Below, piece after piece: positions 1 through 7,600 of a stretch of 10,679 bases of DNA (position 1 is its first letter; every line of letters begins with the position of its first letter). A program made the translations under genes and the position numbers. The notes beneath the pieces were generated by a model that ran no database searches, was not told the DNA's origin, and was given only the letters and a program-made list of their open reading frames with translations. Source of the DNA: Candidatus Omnitrophota bacterium. Lineage in GTDB: Bacteria > Omnitrophota > Gorgyraeia > Gygaellales > Profunditerraquicolaceae. Location of the stretch: the NCBI GenBank assembly GCA_023818905.1, contig JAMWDE010000019.1, forward strand, positions 1 to 10,679, given 5' to 3'.

Positions 1-861
1 TGCCTCGGAAATCAAGGTAGGTTGATAACCTGTTTCAGAAGGAACCCTACCTAAAAGCGTGGATATCTCTGCACCTGCCTGGACAAATCTGAAGATATTA
101 TCTACAAATAGGAGTACATCCTGATTCTTGCGTTGAATGGATTCAGCCATGGTGATACCAGTCATTGCCACACCAAAACGAGCACCAGGAGGTTCGTTCA
201 TCTGTCCAAAAACCAACATTGTCTTGGATAGGACATCGTGTTTTATAAGCTCAAAGTAGAGTTCGTTTCCTTCACGGATGCGCTCACCTACTCCGGTGAA
301 TACACAACTTCCCTGGTATTTCTTAACAATATGCTGGATGATCTCTAAGGTCAAGATACTTTTACCTAAGGCTGCTCCTCCTAAGATACCAGTCTTGCTT
401 CCTTTTACTAAAGGGAATAACAGGTCTATAATCTTTATGCCTGTCTCTAAAACCTCAAAGCTCTTACGACTGCTCTTTTTGGTCTTGACTAAACTACCCA
501 TCTCTGCTTTCCTTATGGGGATCTTCTCTAAACTCTCTATATCTCCTTTCTGGTCTATAGGTTGGCCTACCACATTGATGATACGACCGTATAAAGTCTC
601 TCCTGCAGGTATCTGGATGGATGTCCCACTAACGTAGGCATCCTGATAGCGCTGAAGATTAATAGTAGAATTTATAGCGATACAACGGGCAATATTACCA
701 GGAAGATGTTCTGCTACTTCCATGATCACCTCTTCACCATAAACGGTCTTGGTAGTGATAACGCTAAAGATATTAGGCACCTCTTCTTCCTTTGCAAACC
801 TAACATCCACTACTGGCCCTTGCACTGCAATTATCTTACCTGTGGTTATTGAAGTAGACAT
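1..861 (-). CDS. atpD: F-type ATPase subunit beta, catalytic (3' part cut off by window edge)
   Basis: This is the catalytic F1 beta subunit, truncated by the left window edge after 287 codons (normal length about 460-480). The N-terminal beta-barrel begins with [15 protein letters not shown]. The nucleotide-binding domain has the P-loop GGAALGKS (residues 161-168; usual form GGAGVGKT), [10 protein letters not shown] with catalytic Glu193 and Arg194, [10 protein letters not shown], and [14 protein letters not shown] followed by [15 protein letters not shown]. These are hallmarks of beta rather than alpha, Rho or FliI. The catalytic residues are intact, so ATP hydrolysis or synthesis at this site is plausible. 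The P-loop changes (GV to AL, T to S) still fit GxxxxGK[ST]. The ATG at 861 is preceded by AGGA, and an in-frame stop lies 42 bases upstream. The gene follows gamma by 45 bp and is last in the cluster as seen; canonical operons place epsilon after beta. The DELSEED region lies outside the window. Confidence 0.96.
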   Translation of the reverse strand, partial: MSTSITTGKIIAVQGPVVDVRFAKEEEVPNIFSVITTKTVYGEEVIMEVAEHLPGNIARCIAINSTINLQRYQDAYVSGTSIQIPAGETLYGRIINVVGQPIDQKGDIESLEKIPIRKAEMGSLVKTKKSSRKSFEVLETGIKIIDLLFPLVKGSKTGILGGAALGKSILTLEIIQHIVKKYQGSCVFTGVGERIREGNELYFELIKHDVLSKTMLVFGQMNEPPGARFGVAMTGITMAESIQRKNQDVLLFVDNIFRFVQAGAEISTLLGRVPSETGYQPTLISEA

Positions 862-906
862 CTGATCCTGTAAAGTTTGCTTTGTTTTTGTAAATCCATC
901 TTCCTA

Positions 907-1752
907 TCAAGCTGCATACAACAGTCTGGCAGCAAAGAGTTCGCGCATATTACGGTCAATCAATTCGTGCCTAACTCGAAAATACTCCAAGCGTGTTTTT
1001 GTGTCCAATTCCTTTAATTTCTGAGAGCTCTCTTCCAGATGGATATACCGAGCAGCAAACTCTGCCAGACGACTCAAACCAAAAATCTCATAAATTTTCT
1101 GTCCCATCCATAAGTACACCAGATACTCCACAGTATCTTGCAGACTTGACTCTAAAATCACATCTATACCTGAAGCAGGCGTGGCATACTCTTTATGAGA
1201 TGGGGCAAATGGCAAAAAATTAACTACCTCAACCCTCTGAACTGTAAAAGAAATCGGGCGTGGATAGATAACCTTCAGATAACCAAATACTCCTTCTAAG
1301 GCCTTAGCAATGAGATAATCCCTTAACTGCATTGCCTGGGCATAACGCTCCTCTTCTTTGATGCCACTAAAAGCCACAAAAGAAACTCCAGATTCTTGAG
1401 CATACAGCTTACCCCGCTCACCGATAACAATGAGCTTGCCAGGAATCTTATTTAATTCTAACAGGGCTAGATTTATCACATCTATATTAAGCCCGCCCAG
1501 AAGGCCACTATCTGAAGTAATCGCCACCACTGCCTGTGGCTTTGTGCCTGGCTTCAAAAATGGGTGGTCTACCCTTTGTGTATCAATAAATTCAAAAAAA
1601 CTCTCTATAGCCACAAGGAACTTCTCATAGGTCTTTATCTTTTGCTCTAAGGCTCTATACTGTGAAACTGCAATGGTTTTTAATGCCTCCAATAACGCAG
1701 CCAGTCCTTTGTTGAACTCTAGGTCTTTTTTTAGAGCAGAAAGGGTTTTCAT
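907..1752 (-). CDS. atpG: F-type ATPase subunit gamma, divergent
   Basis: This is the central-stalk rotor subunit of F1, 281 residues, near the normal 285-300. The middle domain has the family signature as ITSDSGLLGGLN (canonical TSD.GL.GG.N; here residues 79-90), followed by IVIGERGK. The N-terminal helix aligns with the canonical KITkAMkmVA segment but is poorly conserved (ALKTIAVSQYRALEQK). The C-terminal helix contains SRLAEFAARYIHLEESSQ and TRLEYFRVRHELIDRNMREL, in place of the usual SEhaaRMaAM and NraRQaaITqEi.EI. Both coiled-coil helices that enter the alpha-beta ring are therefore present but strongly diverged. It sits between alpha (18 bp upstream) and beta (45 bp downstream), the normal alpha-gamma-beta order. 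The start region is unusual: the 18-bp gap is entirely A/T, contains a T-run followed by an A-run, and has no Shine-Dalgarno sequence. The assignment is firm from family signature plus position; coupling efficiency cannot be judged. Confidence 0.92.
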   Translation of the reverse strand: MKTLSALKKDLEFNKGLAALLEALKTIAVSQYRALEQKIKTYEKFLVAIESFFEFIDTQRVDHPFLKPGTKPQAVVAITSDSGLLGGLNIDVINLALLELNKIPGKLIVIGERGKLYAQESGVSFVAFSGIKEEERYAQAMQLRDYLIAKALEGVFGYLKVIYPRPISFTVQRVEVVNFLPFAPSHKEYATPASGIDVILESSLQDTVEYLVYLWMGQKIYEIFGLSRLAEFAARYIHLEESSQKLKELDTKTRLEYFRVRHELIDRNMRELFAARLLYAA

Positions 1753-1770
1753 TTTTTTAAAAAAATTAAA

Positions 1771-3258
1771 TTAAGCAAACAACTCCTTAAGATAATCCTG
1801 TAAGCAGTCCTCCAATCTCTTCTTTAGTTCATCAGTTAAATCATGGGTGCGCCTTACCTCAGAAACAAAATCCGGGCAACGCTTCTGCACAAACGTCAAA
1901 ATCTCCTCCCTGAATTGTTTTACCTGACCAGAGGATAGATTGTCCAGCATACCCAAATTCAGAGCATACAAATAGATGATCTGCTCTTCTATAGAAACAG
2001 GTTTATTTTTCTCCTGCACTATCAACTGGTTTATCGCTTCTCCCCTTTTGAGTCTTGCCTCTGCCTCTCTGGAAAGACCGGTAGTGCGTAACTGTGTCAT
2101 CTGTAAAAGCTCTTTATACTGCAGATAATCCAATCTTAAGGATTTGCTCAAGGTCTTCATTGCTGGCCACTGCGCCTTGTTGCCGATACGGGAAACAGAT
2201 AGACCAAAGTCAATTGCCGGCTTAAATCCTTTGTTAAATAAGGGTGTAGAAAAGTAAAGCTGTCCATCAGTCATAGAGATAAGATTGGTAGAGATGTAAC
2301 CTGTAACATCTCCCTGTAATATCTCTACAATGGGGAAAAAGGTCATTGAACCTCCGCCTAATTCTGGTTTAAGATAACCGGCACGCTCCATTAACTGAGA
2401 ATGGATGTAAAATATATCTCCCGGATAAGCCTCTCTTCCAGGTGCACGCTCAAGCAGTAAACATATCTGCCGGTATATCCAGGCATGCTTGGTCAAATCG
2501 TCAAAAACCGTCAGGACATCTTTGCCATTATACATAAAATACTCGCCCAACATACAGGCAGTGTAAGGAGCCAGATACTGTTCTCCAGTGGAAAGCGAAG
2601 CTACGCCGCTGACAATAATTGTATAGTCAAGCGCATTATGCTCTTTTAGTGTATCTATGACCTTCAGGAGACTAGAGTAAGGCTTGCCGATACAACAGTA
2701 TATACAGATAACGTCTTTGCCTTTCTGATTCAATATAGCATCTATCGCTACTGTGGTTTTGCCGGTAAGTCTGTCACCAATAATCAGTTGGCGTTGTCCC
2801 TTAGCAATAGGAATAATAGCGTCCAAAATAAGTGTGCCGGTTTCTAATGTCTCCTTTACTGGCACGCGCTCCATAACCCCTGGAGCAACCCTAAAAACAG
2901 GATAGGTCTGCGTTGCCTCTATAGGACCTAAACCATCTAAGGGTTGACACAGACCATTTACCACCCGCCCTAAAAAACCCTCTGAAACAGGTAGATTCAA
3001 AGACTCGCCTTTGTTATAAGTCTCATCACCTGCGCGTATAGAGCTGGCGTCTCCCAAAACTAATATCTGAACCTTCTCCTCTGTAAAGCCCATCACCAAA
3101 CCCAAAATACCATTAGCAAATTCTACAATCTGACCATTCATACAAGAGGGTAGGCCTTTAGCAATCACAATAAACTTTTTTACTGCCTGGACATAACCTA
3201 TCTCACGTACCTCAAAGGTAGTAGCGGAAGAAATCTTATTAGTATCGGTATTATTCAT
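1771..3258 (-). CDS. atpA: F-type ATPase subunit alpha
   Basis: This is the non-catalytic nucleotide-binding subunit of the F1 hexamer, 495 residues (normal about 500-515). It has the P-loop GDRLTGKT (161-168; canonical GDRQTGKT), VFDDLTKHA (251-259), RAPGREAYPGDIFYIHS (271-287), GGGSMTFFPIVE and GDVTGYISTNLISMTDGQ. GLSVSRIG carries Arg357, the arginine that reaches into the neighbouring beta site. The C-terminal helical domain is complete. The N terminus is about eight residues shorter than E. coli alpha before the first barrel strand, and MNNTDTNKISSATTF lacks the amphipathic ISxLIKxxI helix that normally binds the delta N-terminal domain. That matches the missing delta N-terminal domain in the preceding gene. 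The ATG overlaps the end of the b-delta gene by 8 bp, implying translational coupling. Motifs distinguish it from beta, FliI-type and V-type subunits. Confidence 0.97.
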   Translation of the reverse strand: MNNTDTNKISSATTFEVREIGYVQAVKKFIVIAKGLPSCMNGQIVEFANGILGLVMGFTEEKVQILVLGDASSIRAGDETYNKGESLNLPVSEGFLGRVVNGLCQPLDGLGPIEATQTYPVFRVAPGVMERVPVKETLETGTLILDAIIPIAKGQRQLIIGDRLTGKTTVAIDAILNQKGKDVICIYCCIGKPYSSLLKVIDTLKEHNALDYTIIVSGVASLSTGEQYLAPYTACMLGEYFMYNGKDVLTVFDDLTKHAWIYRQICLLLERAPGREAYPGDIFYIHSQLMERAGYLKPELGGGSMTFFPIVEILQGDVTGYISTNLISMTDGQLYFSTPLFNKGFKPAIDFGLSVSRIGNKAQWPAMKTLSKSLRLDYLQYKELLQMTQLRTTGLSREAEARLKRGEAINQLIVQEKNKPVSIEEQIIYLYALNLGMLDNLSSGQVKQFREEILTFVQKRCPDFVSEVRRTHDLTDELKKRLEDCLQDYLKELFA

Positions 3259-3985
3259 TATTTTGGGTCTTTAGGGTTTTTGCCTGCTGTTGGATCTTAT
3301 TTCTTAGGCTACCATCTAAAACCAGACTTCCGATATGAATGACTAGACCTGCAACCACTTTAGGCTCAATCTCTTCTTTTATAGTGAACTCTCTCCCCAA
3401 AACATCTCCTATTTTTTTGGAGAGGAGTTTACGCTGTTGTTCGTTCAATGCAAAGGCAGAGGTGATTTTTATCTCTGAGATATCCTGCGGTAGATGCAAA
3501 CGCTCAATCTGGCCAAAGCCATGTTCGATGAGCTCTTCCACCCACTGGTCATGCGCATCGCGCTTAAATTGTTCTGGCAGGGTATACTGAATCAACTCGC
3601 AGGCCTTATCTACTGCTGTCTTGGTAATCCTTTCTTCTATTTCTCTAAGCAGTGCTTGTCTAGATTTATCCGCCTGCTGGATTATCTCTTCACTCTGTGC
3701 GCGTGCCTGTTTTATGATATTCTCCTTTTCATCCTGTGCTTCTTTGATTATCTTGTCTTTTAGTTTCTGTGCTTCCTCTTGAGCTTGCTTAAGAAGCTCC
3801 TGCGATTTCTGGTTTGCCTCCTGTAGTTGTCTATTTAACTCCTGCTCTTTCTTGGCGTACTCTTGACTCAATTCATCTAAATGCCGCGTAGCAGAAATCA
3901 CATTTTTATTCATAATCCGTCTTAACATAAGAATCATACCTACAAAGATTATAGCCTGTAAGAATGCTAATGAAAATATAAGCAC
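3251..3985 (-). CDS. atpFH: F-type ATPase b-delta fusion (peripheral stalk), lacking the delta N-terminal domain
   Basis: This is a 244-residue single-chain peripheral stalk. Residues 3-22 form one hydrophobic membrane helix followed by the basic LRR, so the rest is cytoplasmic. Residues about 33-120 are a charged Gln/Glu/Lys-rich coiled coil typical of subunit b. Residues about 121-158 resemble the b C-terminal helix. Residues about 168-240 match the delta/OSCP C-terminal domain: EIKITSAFALNEQQRKLL, then VVAGLVIHIGSLVLDGSLR, equivalent to the canonical GG..i.igd.viDgSvr. The six-helix delta N-terminal domain that caps alpha is not present. b-delta fusions are known in mycobacteria, but those retain the full delta. 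The start is GTG at 3985, chosen because a strong AAGGAG lies six bases upstream and an in-frame TAA precedes it. The 3' end overlaps atpA by 8 bp. Confidence 0.9.
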   Translation of the reverse strand: MLIFSLAFLQAIIFVGMILMLRRIMNKNVISATRHLDELSQEYAKKEQELNRQLQEANQKSQELLKQAQEEAQKLKDKIIKEAQDEKENIIKQARAQSEEIIQQADKSRQALLREIEERITKTAVDKACELIQYTLPEQFKRDAHDQWVEELIEHGFGQIERLHLPQDISEIKITSAFALNEQQRKLLSKKIGDVLGREFTIKEEIEPKVVAGLVIHIGSLVLDGSLRNKIQQQAKTLKTQNNE

Positions 3986-3991
3986 CTCTAA

Positions 3992-3997
3992 CTCCTT
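3992..3997 (-). promoter_or_regulatory. Shine-Dalgarno site deciding the GTG start of b-delta
   Basis: AAGGAG lies six bases before the GTG at 3985. It is the strongest ribosome binding site in the ATPase cluster and supports GTG over any later start. Confidence 0.8.
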
Positions 3998-4005
3998 TGT
4001 TTATA

Positions 4006-4034
4006 ATTATAACACATTTATATATGAGATTAAA
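4006..4034 (-). promoter_or_regulatory. Candidate internal promoter upstream of b-delta/alpha/gamma/beta
   Basis: The minus strand has a perfect -10 hexamer TATAAT (4011 to 4006) preceded by TGT, making an extended -10 (TGnTATAAT). A weak -35 (TTTAAT, 4034 to 4029) sits 17 bp upstream. It lies in a very AT-rich 135-bp gap, the largest gap between genes here. A start about seven bases downstream would give a leader of roughly 15 bases that begins just before the ribosome binding site. AT-rich DNA yields chance -10 boxes, so confidence is moderate at best. Confidence 0.4.
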
Positions 4035-4104
4035 TTATAAATAAATCTTACTTTACTTAATTGAACCTTTTTCTTTTGCCCGTGTCTGTTCCATTGCTTT
4101 TACT

Positions 4105-4129
4105 CAACAGTGACAAATAATCACTGCTG
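4105..4129 (-). promoter_or_regulatory. Stem-loop spanning the stop codon of the c-subunit gene
   Basis: The minus strand reads CAGCAGTGA, a 7-base loop TTATTTG, then TCACTGTTG. This gives a nine-pair stem with one G-U pair, and the TGA in the left arm is the c-subunit stop codon. No T-run follows, so it is not a standard rho-independent terminator. It could protect the 3' end of the upstream message or partly attenuate read-through. Either would help the c subunit, which is needed in many copies per complex, exceed the downstream subunits. The role is inferred. Confidence 0.45.
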
Positions 4130-4339
4130 ACCAAACAGTTGAAAAGAAACCAAGATCGCAATGAGCGCCAAAGCTTGAGCAAAGACTAAAGCAATAATCA
4201 TTGCAGTAAAAATCTTGGGAGCGCTGGATGGATTTCTACCCAAGGAAAGGATACCGGCAAAACTTGCCACTGCAAATACCGCACAAGGCCCTAAGATAGA
4301 TAGTCCAAATATTATAATTAAGGCTAAATTACGGCTCAT
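4121..4339 (-). CDS. atpE: F-type ATPase subunit c-like proteolipid with Gln replacing the ion-binding carboxylate
   Basis: This is a 72-residue two-helix membrane hairpin of the F0 rotor-ring family. Helix 1 covers residues 5-33, the polar loop contains R35-N36-P37 (canonical R[QN]P), and helix 2 covers about 43-69. In helix 2, FAQALALIAILVSF aligns with the canonical AEALAIxxLVxAL motif. Gln55 (codon CAA at 4175-4177) takes the place of the essential Glu/Asp: its distance from the loop Arg is 20 residues, as for E. coli R41 to D61. Neither helix contains any other Asp or Glu. Helix 1 has also lost most of the GxGxGxG packing motif (Val21, Ala23 and Phe27 at three glycine positions, by alignment to E. 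coli). The protein should still form a ring, but is not expected to carry protons or sodium ions in the usual way. No a subunit accompanies it. A single GAA-to-CAA change or sequencing error could produce this, but the helix-1 changes point the same way. Confidence 0.88.
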   Translation of the reverse strand: MSRNLALIIIFGLSILGPCAVFAVASFAGILSLGRNPSSAPKIFTAMIIALVFAQALALIAILVSFQLFGQQ

Positions 4340-4386
4340 ATCTTATTCTTTAACAGTTGCCTATTAACACCTATAAATTGATTTAA

Positions 4387-4620
4387 TCACTGTTCTTCTA
4401 CGATTATGATTAGTTTATTCTGATTAAACTTAGCGATTCCTCTTCTTATCTGAAAGGCCTGTTCTTCTATAAATAATGGTCCGCTGACTAGGCGAGTCAA
4501 GATGCGCTTATGAAAAGGTAGTATCTCAAATACACCTTGCTCTCCTGGTAAAGTAACTGACTTTGCCTTTCCTTCAAAGATAACCTCTTGAGGAGTTAGA
4601 ACTGTGATATCTAACAGCAT
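4387..4620 (-). CDS. atpC: F-type ATPase subunit epsilon-like, N-terminal domain only
   Basis: This 77-residue protein matches the N-terminal beta-sandwich of epsilon: LTPQEVIFEGKAKSVTLPGEQGVFEILPFH corresponds to the canonical TPe..f.gea.sv.lPg.eG.fgILPgH, followed by LVSGPLFIEE and a final strand KLIIIVEE. It lacks the C-terminal two-helix arm (about 50 residues) that in most bacteria acts as a regulatory brake on ATP hydrolysis. In the complex it should join gamma to the c ring. The ATG at 4620 is preceded by TAAGGC and an in-frame TAA at about 12 bases upstream. Its position before the c subunit gene is unusual; in canonical operons it follows beta. It starts 25 bp after the stop of the giant surface protein, which makes co-transcription likely. 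Identification rests on the first half of the protein and operon context. Confidence 0.86.
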   Translation of the reverse strand: MLLDITVLTPQEVIFEGKAKSVTLPGEQGVFEILPFHKRILTRLVSGPLFIEEQAFQIRRGIAKFNQNKLIIIVEEQ

Positions 4621-4645
4621 GCCTTAGTTTAAGGGTTGCGATGCG

Positions 4646-7600
4646 CTATTCCTTCTTATCTGTCTGTGCTGTGCCGAATGCAGACTTCTTGGCTGCCAGA
4701 AGTTCCTCTTTGGTAATGCGTGACTGACGATGCCAGGTGAAAAATAGCACCGTAGCGAGCAAACCGATAAAGATGATAATCACAAAGATGAGTATCCAGG
4801 TCATCGTCTTTGTGGGTAGTTCTCCTTTTATCTTTGTCTTAGCTAACATCTCAGGTGCAGCCGGGCCACCGGCAGTTGCCAGAATCTTCTCCATCTTGGC
4901 GATATCCTCCTTGATACGCTCTACTGTCAATATATTCTGGCGATAGATACCGATATGCTGTTCCCGACTCACCGTGTCATCCGTTTGGGTCTTGGCAATC
5001 TCTTCTAACCGCAGGTATATAGTATTGGCGATATCCTGCGCCTTCTGATGGTACTCAGTATCTTTTAATTTATTCAATATCGCATCTGTACGTGTCCTCA
5101 AATCACCCAATACTTCATCTGAAATAATCCAGATATCCTCTACCTCTACCTCAAAAACTTGCATCTGACCTGGTAATAGCTCAACATCAGGTTTAAAAAC
5201 ATAGTACATTGATTTTTGGGAATCGTATTCCAATTCAAGCCCACCTAAATCTAGGATATCCTTCTGTTTTACCTCCTGGGGTAGATAATTCTTTACCTGC
5301 ACCCTTTGGGTTCTTACCTTTGAAGGATTAAAGGCAACGATGCGAAATTTAACACTACCTGGCTGTAAAGAAGTGGAGATTATCGGACTATCCATTCCGC
5401 CAAACTTATTTTCAAATAATTGCAAAAGTATATCAATAATCTGACTAATGGTATCTGTCTTAGCCCGTACTTCTTTTAAGGTAGGTGATTGACTCAAGGT
5501 CTCCTCAAACAATTCGCCAAAATCATATCCCTCACCAGCAAAGAAGGTCTTAAACCAATCAGAGATCTGGTTGATGGTCTGTACAATCTTTGCTGAAGGA
5601 CCCTCCCTTGAAAGAACCTCAGGTAGCTCATCCACTGATTCCTTTAAATTCTTTAAGGTAAGTGCGATATTTATATTATCCCCGGAAATCAATACAGCCT
5701 CTACTGCCTTAATTGCATCCAAGGCCTTCTTGGCTGCGCGCTCTGCCTCAGGAGCAGCTGCTGCCAGACCCGCTACTGTAGTTATACCCATACTCTCTAC
5801 CATACCTGAACCAGACACCATACCTCCGGTAACATCCTTTTCTGTAATAATAAAAGTGTAGGCCTTACCAGGAGTAAATCTCTCATCTGCCCTAAACTCA
5901 TAAGTATAAACTCCTTTGACCTTATCATCACTGAGCATCACATCATCCACAATCACCTTGTTATCCCAGCTATAGATATCCAGAACTGGATGCAAATCTT
6001 CTGGTCCCTGGCAGGTTATGGTAACTATATCATTACTGAGCGCTGGGTCAGGTGATACCACTGCATTCCAGGAATACCTCTTAGCAGTTGCCTCAAGAGC
6101 TTGACCGGCTGCCACTGCAGTCTCAGCACCTTCCTGCAAGCGACTGATGGCCTCATTGGTACGATTCTCAAAGCTGGTTAAGGTATCATTCACTGCAGTA
6201 ATCATCTCACTGGTCTTCTGTTCAATAATTGCCTTTTGCTCATTCATCTTCTGCTCAATCAATAGTCTCTGGTCATTTAATTTGGTATCTATGAGCGTGG
6301 TCTGTATAGCTAATGTTTCCTGAAGTTCCTGGTTTACTTCAGATATTGGTTTATCTAGAACGCTATTAACTGTATCCTGAACCTCCTGGAGTTTTTGGGC
6401 TTCTGTGATACTAAATGAATCGGGTGTCTTAAAGTGTGCGTGGCTGGCGTTCTCTATATCGGTAACTACTGTGTAAACCTTACCTGCCTGCAAATCAGTA
6501 GGTATCCACTCTGAATGGAAGAACCCAGCAGTATCAGGTTGGGTATCTGTTAATTGCTGCACCAATAAACCGGTTTGTGGGTCATAGATATAAACATCTG
6601 CGCGGATACCACCTGAAACTACAAAGCCATCTCTTTCCAACCAGGAACTCACTGATAATTTATCGTCTCGCTCAGGGGTTTTGGGATTATCAGGTTCATA
6701 AGCAAAATCAGAATAAGCCCGCCAGATGTGTATAGCAGTTGTCTCCATAAATATTGGCTCCAAATCCTGGTCTCTATCGCACATAAAACTGTACTGTTTA
6801 TCTCCGTAACCTGTTTTTGTCCATAATGCAGTCCAGAACCCATATGGCAATTCTACGCTTACCGGAGAACCCAAAGGAGCGGAAGGGTTGTTAGGCATAG
6901 AGGCAGTCTTCCATTCATCGCCTTTATCAGAGGTTGCGCTTACTACCAACTGTGATAGATGCTCATTAGTCAGCAGATCGCGTACTTGCCAATTGATGGT
7001 ATAATAATCAATTGTAAAGTAACCCTGCGAGATATCATTCACTGTTACATCTCTTACATCCGAAACCCTTACCTTGACTGTACTAGAGCGGTCATCAGGA
7101 ATCTCCCAGACAAAAGAATTAGGTGAGGTAGTATTTGTGTAATCAGAGACAATAGTATGGATATCGTTTACAAAATTATCCTTAGAGTATTCAATATTGA
7201 CCTTGGGTATTGAACCAGAAGTAGTCTCCCAGATAATCTGACGACTCTCACGGGTAACCCAGCGTTCATTGCCATTAGGACTAATAAGATTTAAAATACC
7301 TCTTACAATCTTAAATGTACTATCTGATGTATCGTAGGCATAAGGATTGGAAAAACTTATCCTTACCTTAGCAGTATCGGTAGGAACATTTGGCACCTTC
7401 CAGATATGACTTCCATCATTAGCTGTGGACTCAACAATAGTTACCGGCGTAACAAAGTCATCTACTGAATATTCTAGCTTGATACTGTCTACCGTACCTA
7501 CATAACTCCAGGTAATCTCATAATTATCGCCTACAGTAAGCTCTTCTGTAGGACCACCATTAGGAGTAAGGATGGTAAATTTAGGAATTATCTTGGCATT

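Noticed and set aside
278..637. Plus-strand open frame opposite atpD
   Set aside because: It is antisense to strongly conserved beta-subunit sequence and has no recognisable motif. Other plus-strand frames opposite the ATPase genes and the giant gene are likewise shadows.
1..3258. Flagellar/type III secretion ATPase, Rho or V/A-type ATPase
   Set aside because: Separate alpha and beta paralogues with F1-specific motifs, plus gamma, epsilon, b-delta and c, identify the F-type family.
4053..4094. 13-codon ORF in the gap between the c subunit and b-delta
   Set aside because: Very short (MEQTRAKEKGSIK), no ribosome binding site, and expected by chance. A leader-peptide role cannot be supported.
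4105..4129. Rho-independent terminator after the c gene
   Set aside because: The stem-loop is real, but no U-run follows, so it was recorded as a possible stability or attenuation element instead.
4121..4339. c subunit gene as a pseudogene
   Set aside because: The frame is intact at normal length with both helices and the RNP loop. Only specific functional residues differ, which looks like divergence rather than decay.
6649..6843. Short minus-strand frame inside the giant gene
   Set aside because: It is an out-of-frame overlap with the coding sequence of the giant protein, with no family match or start signal.
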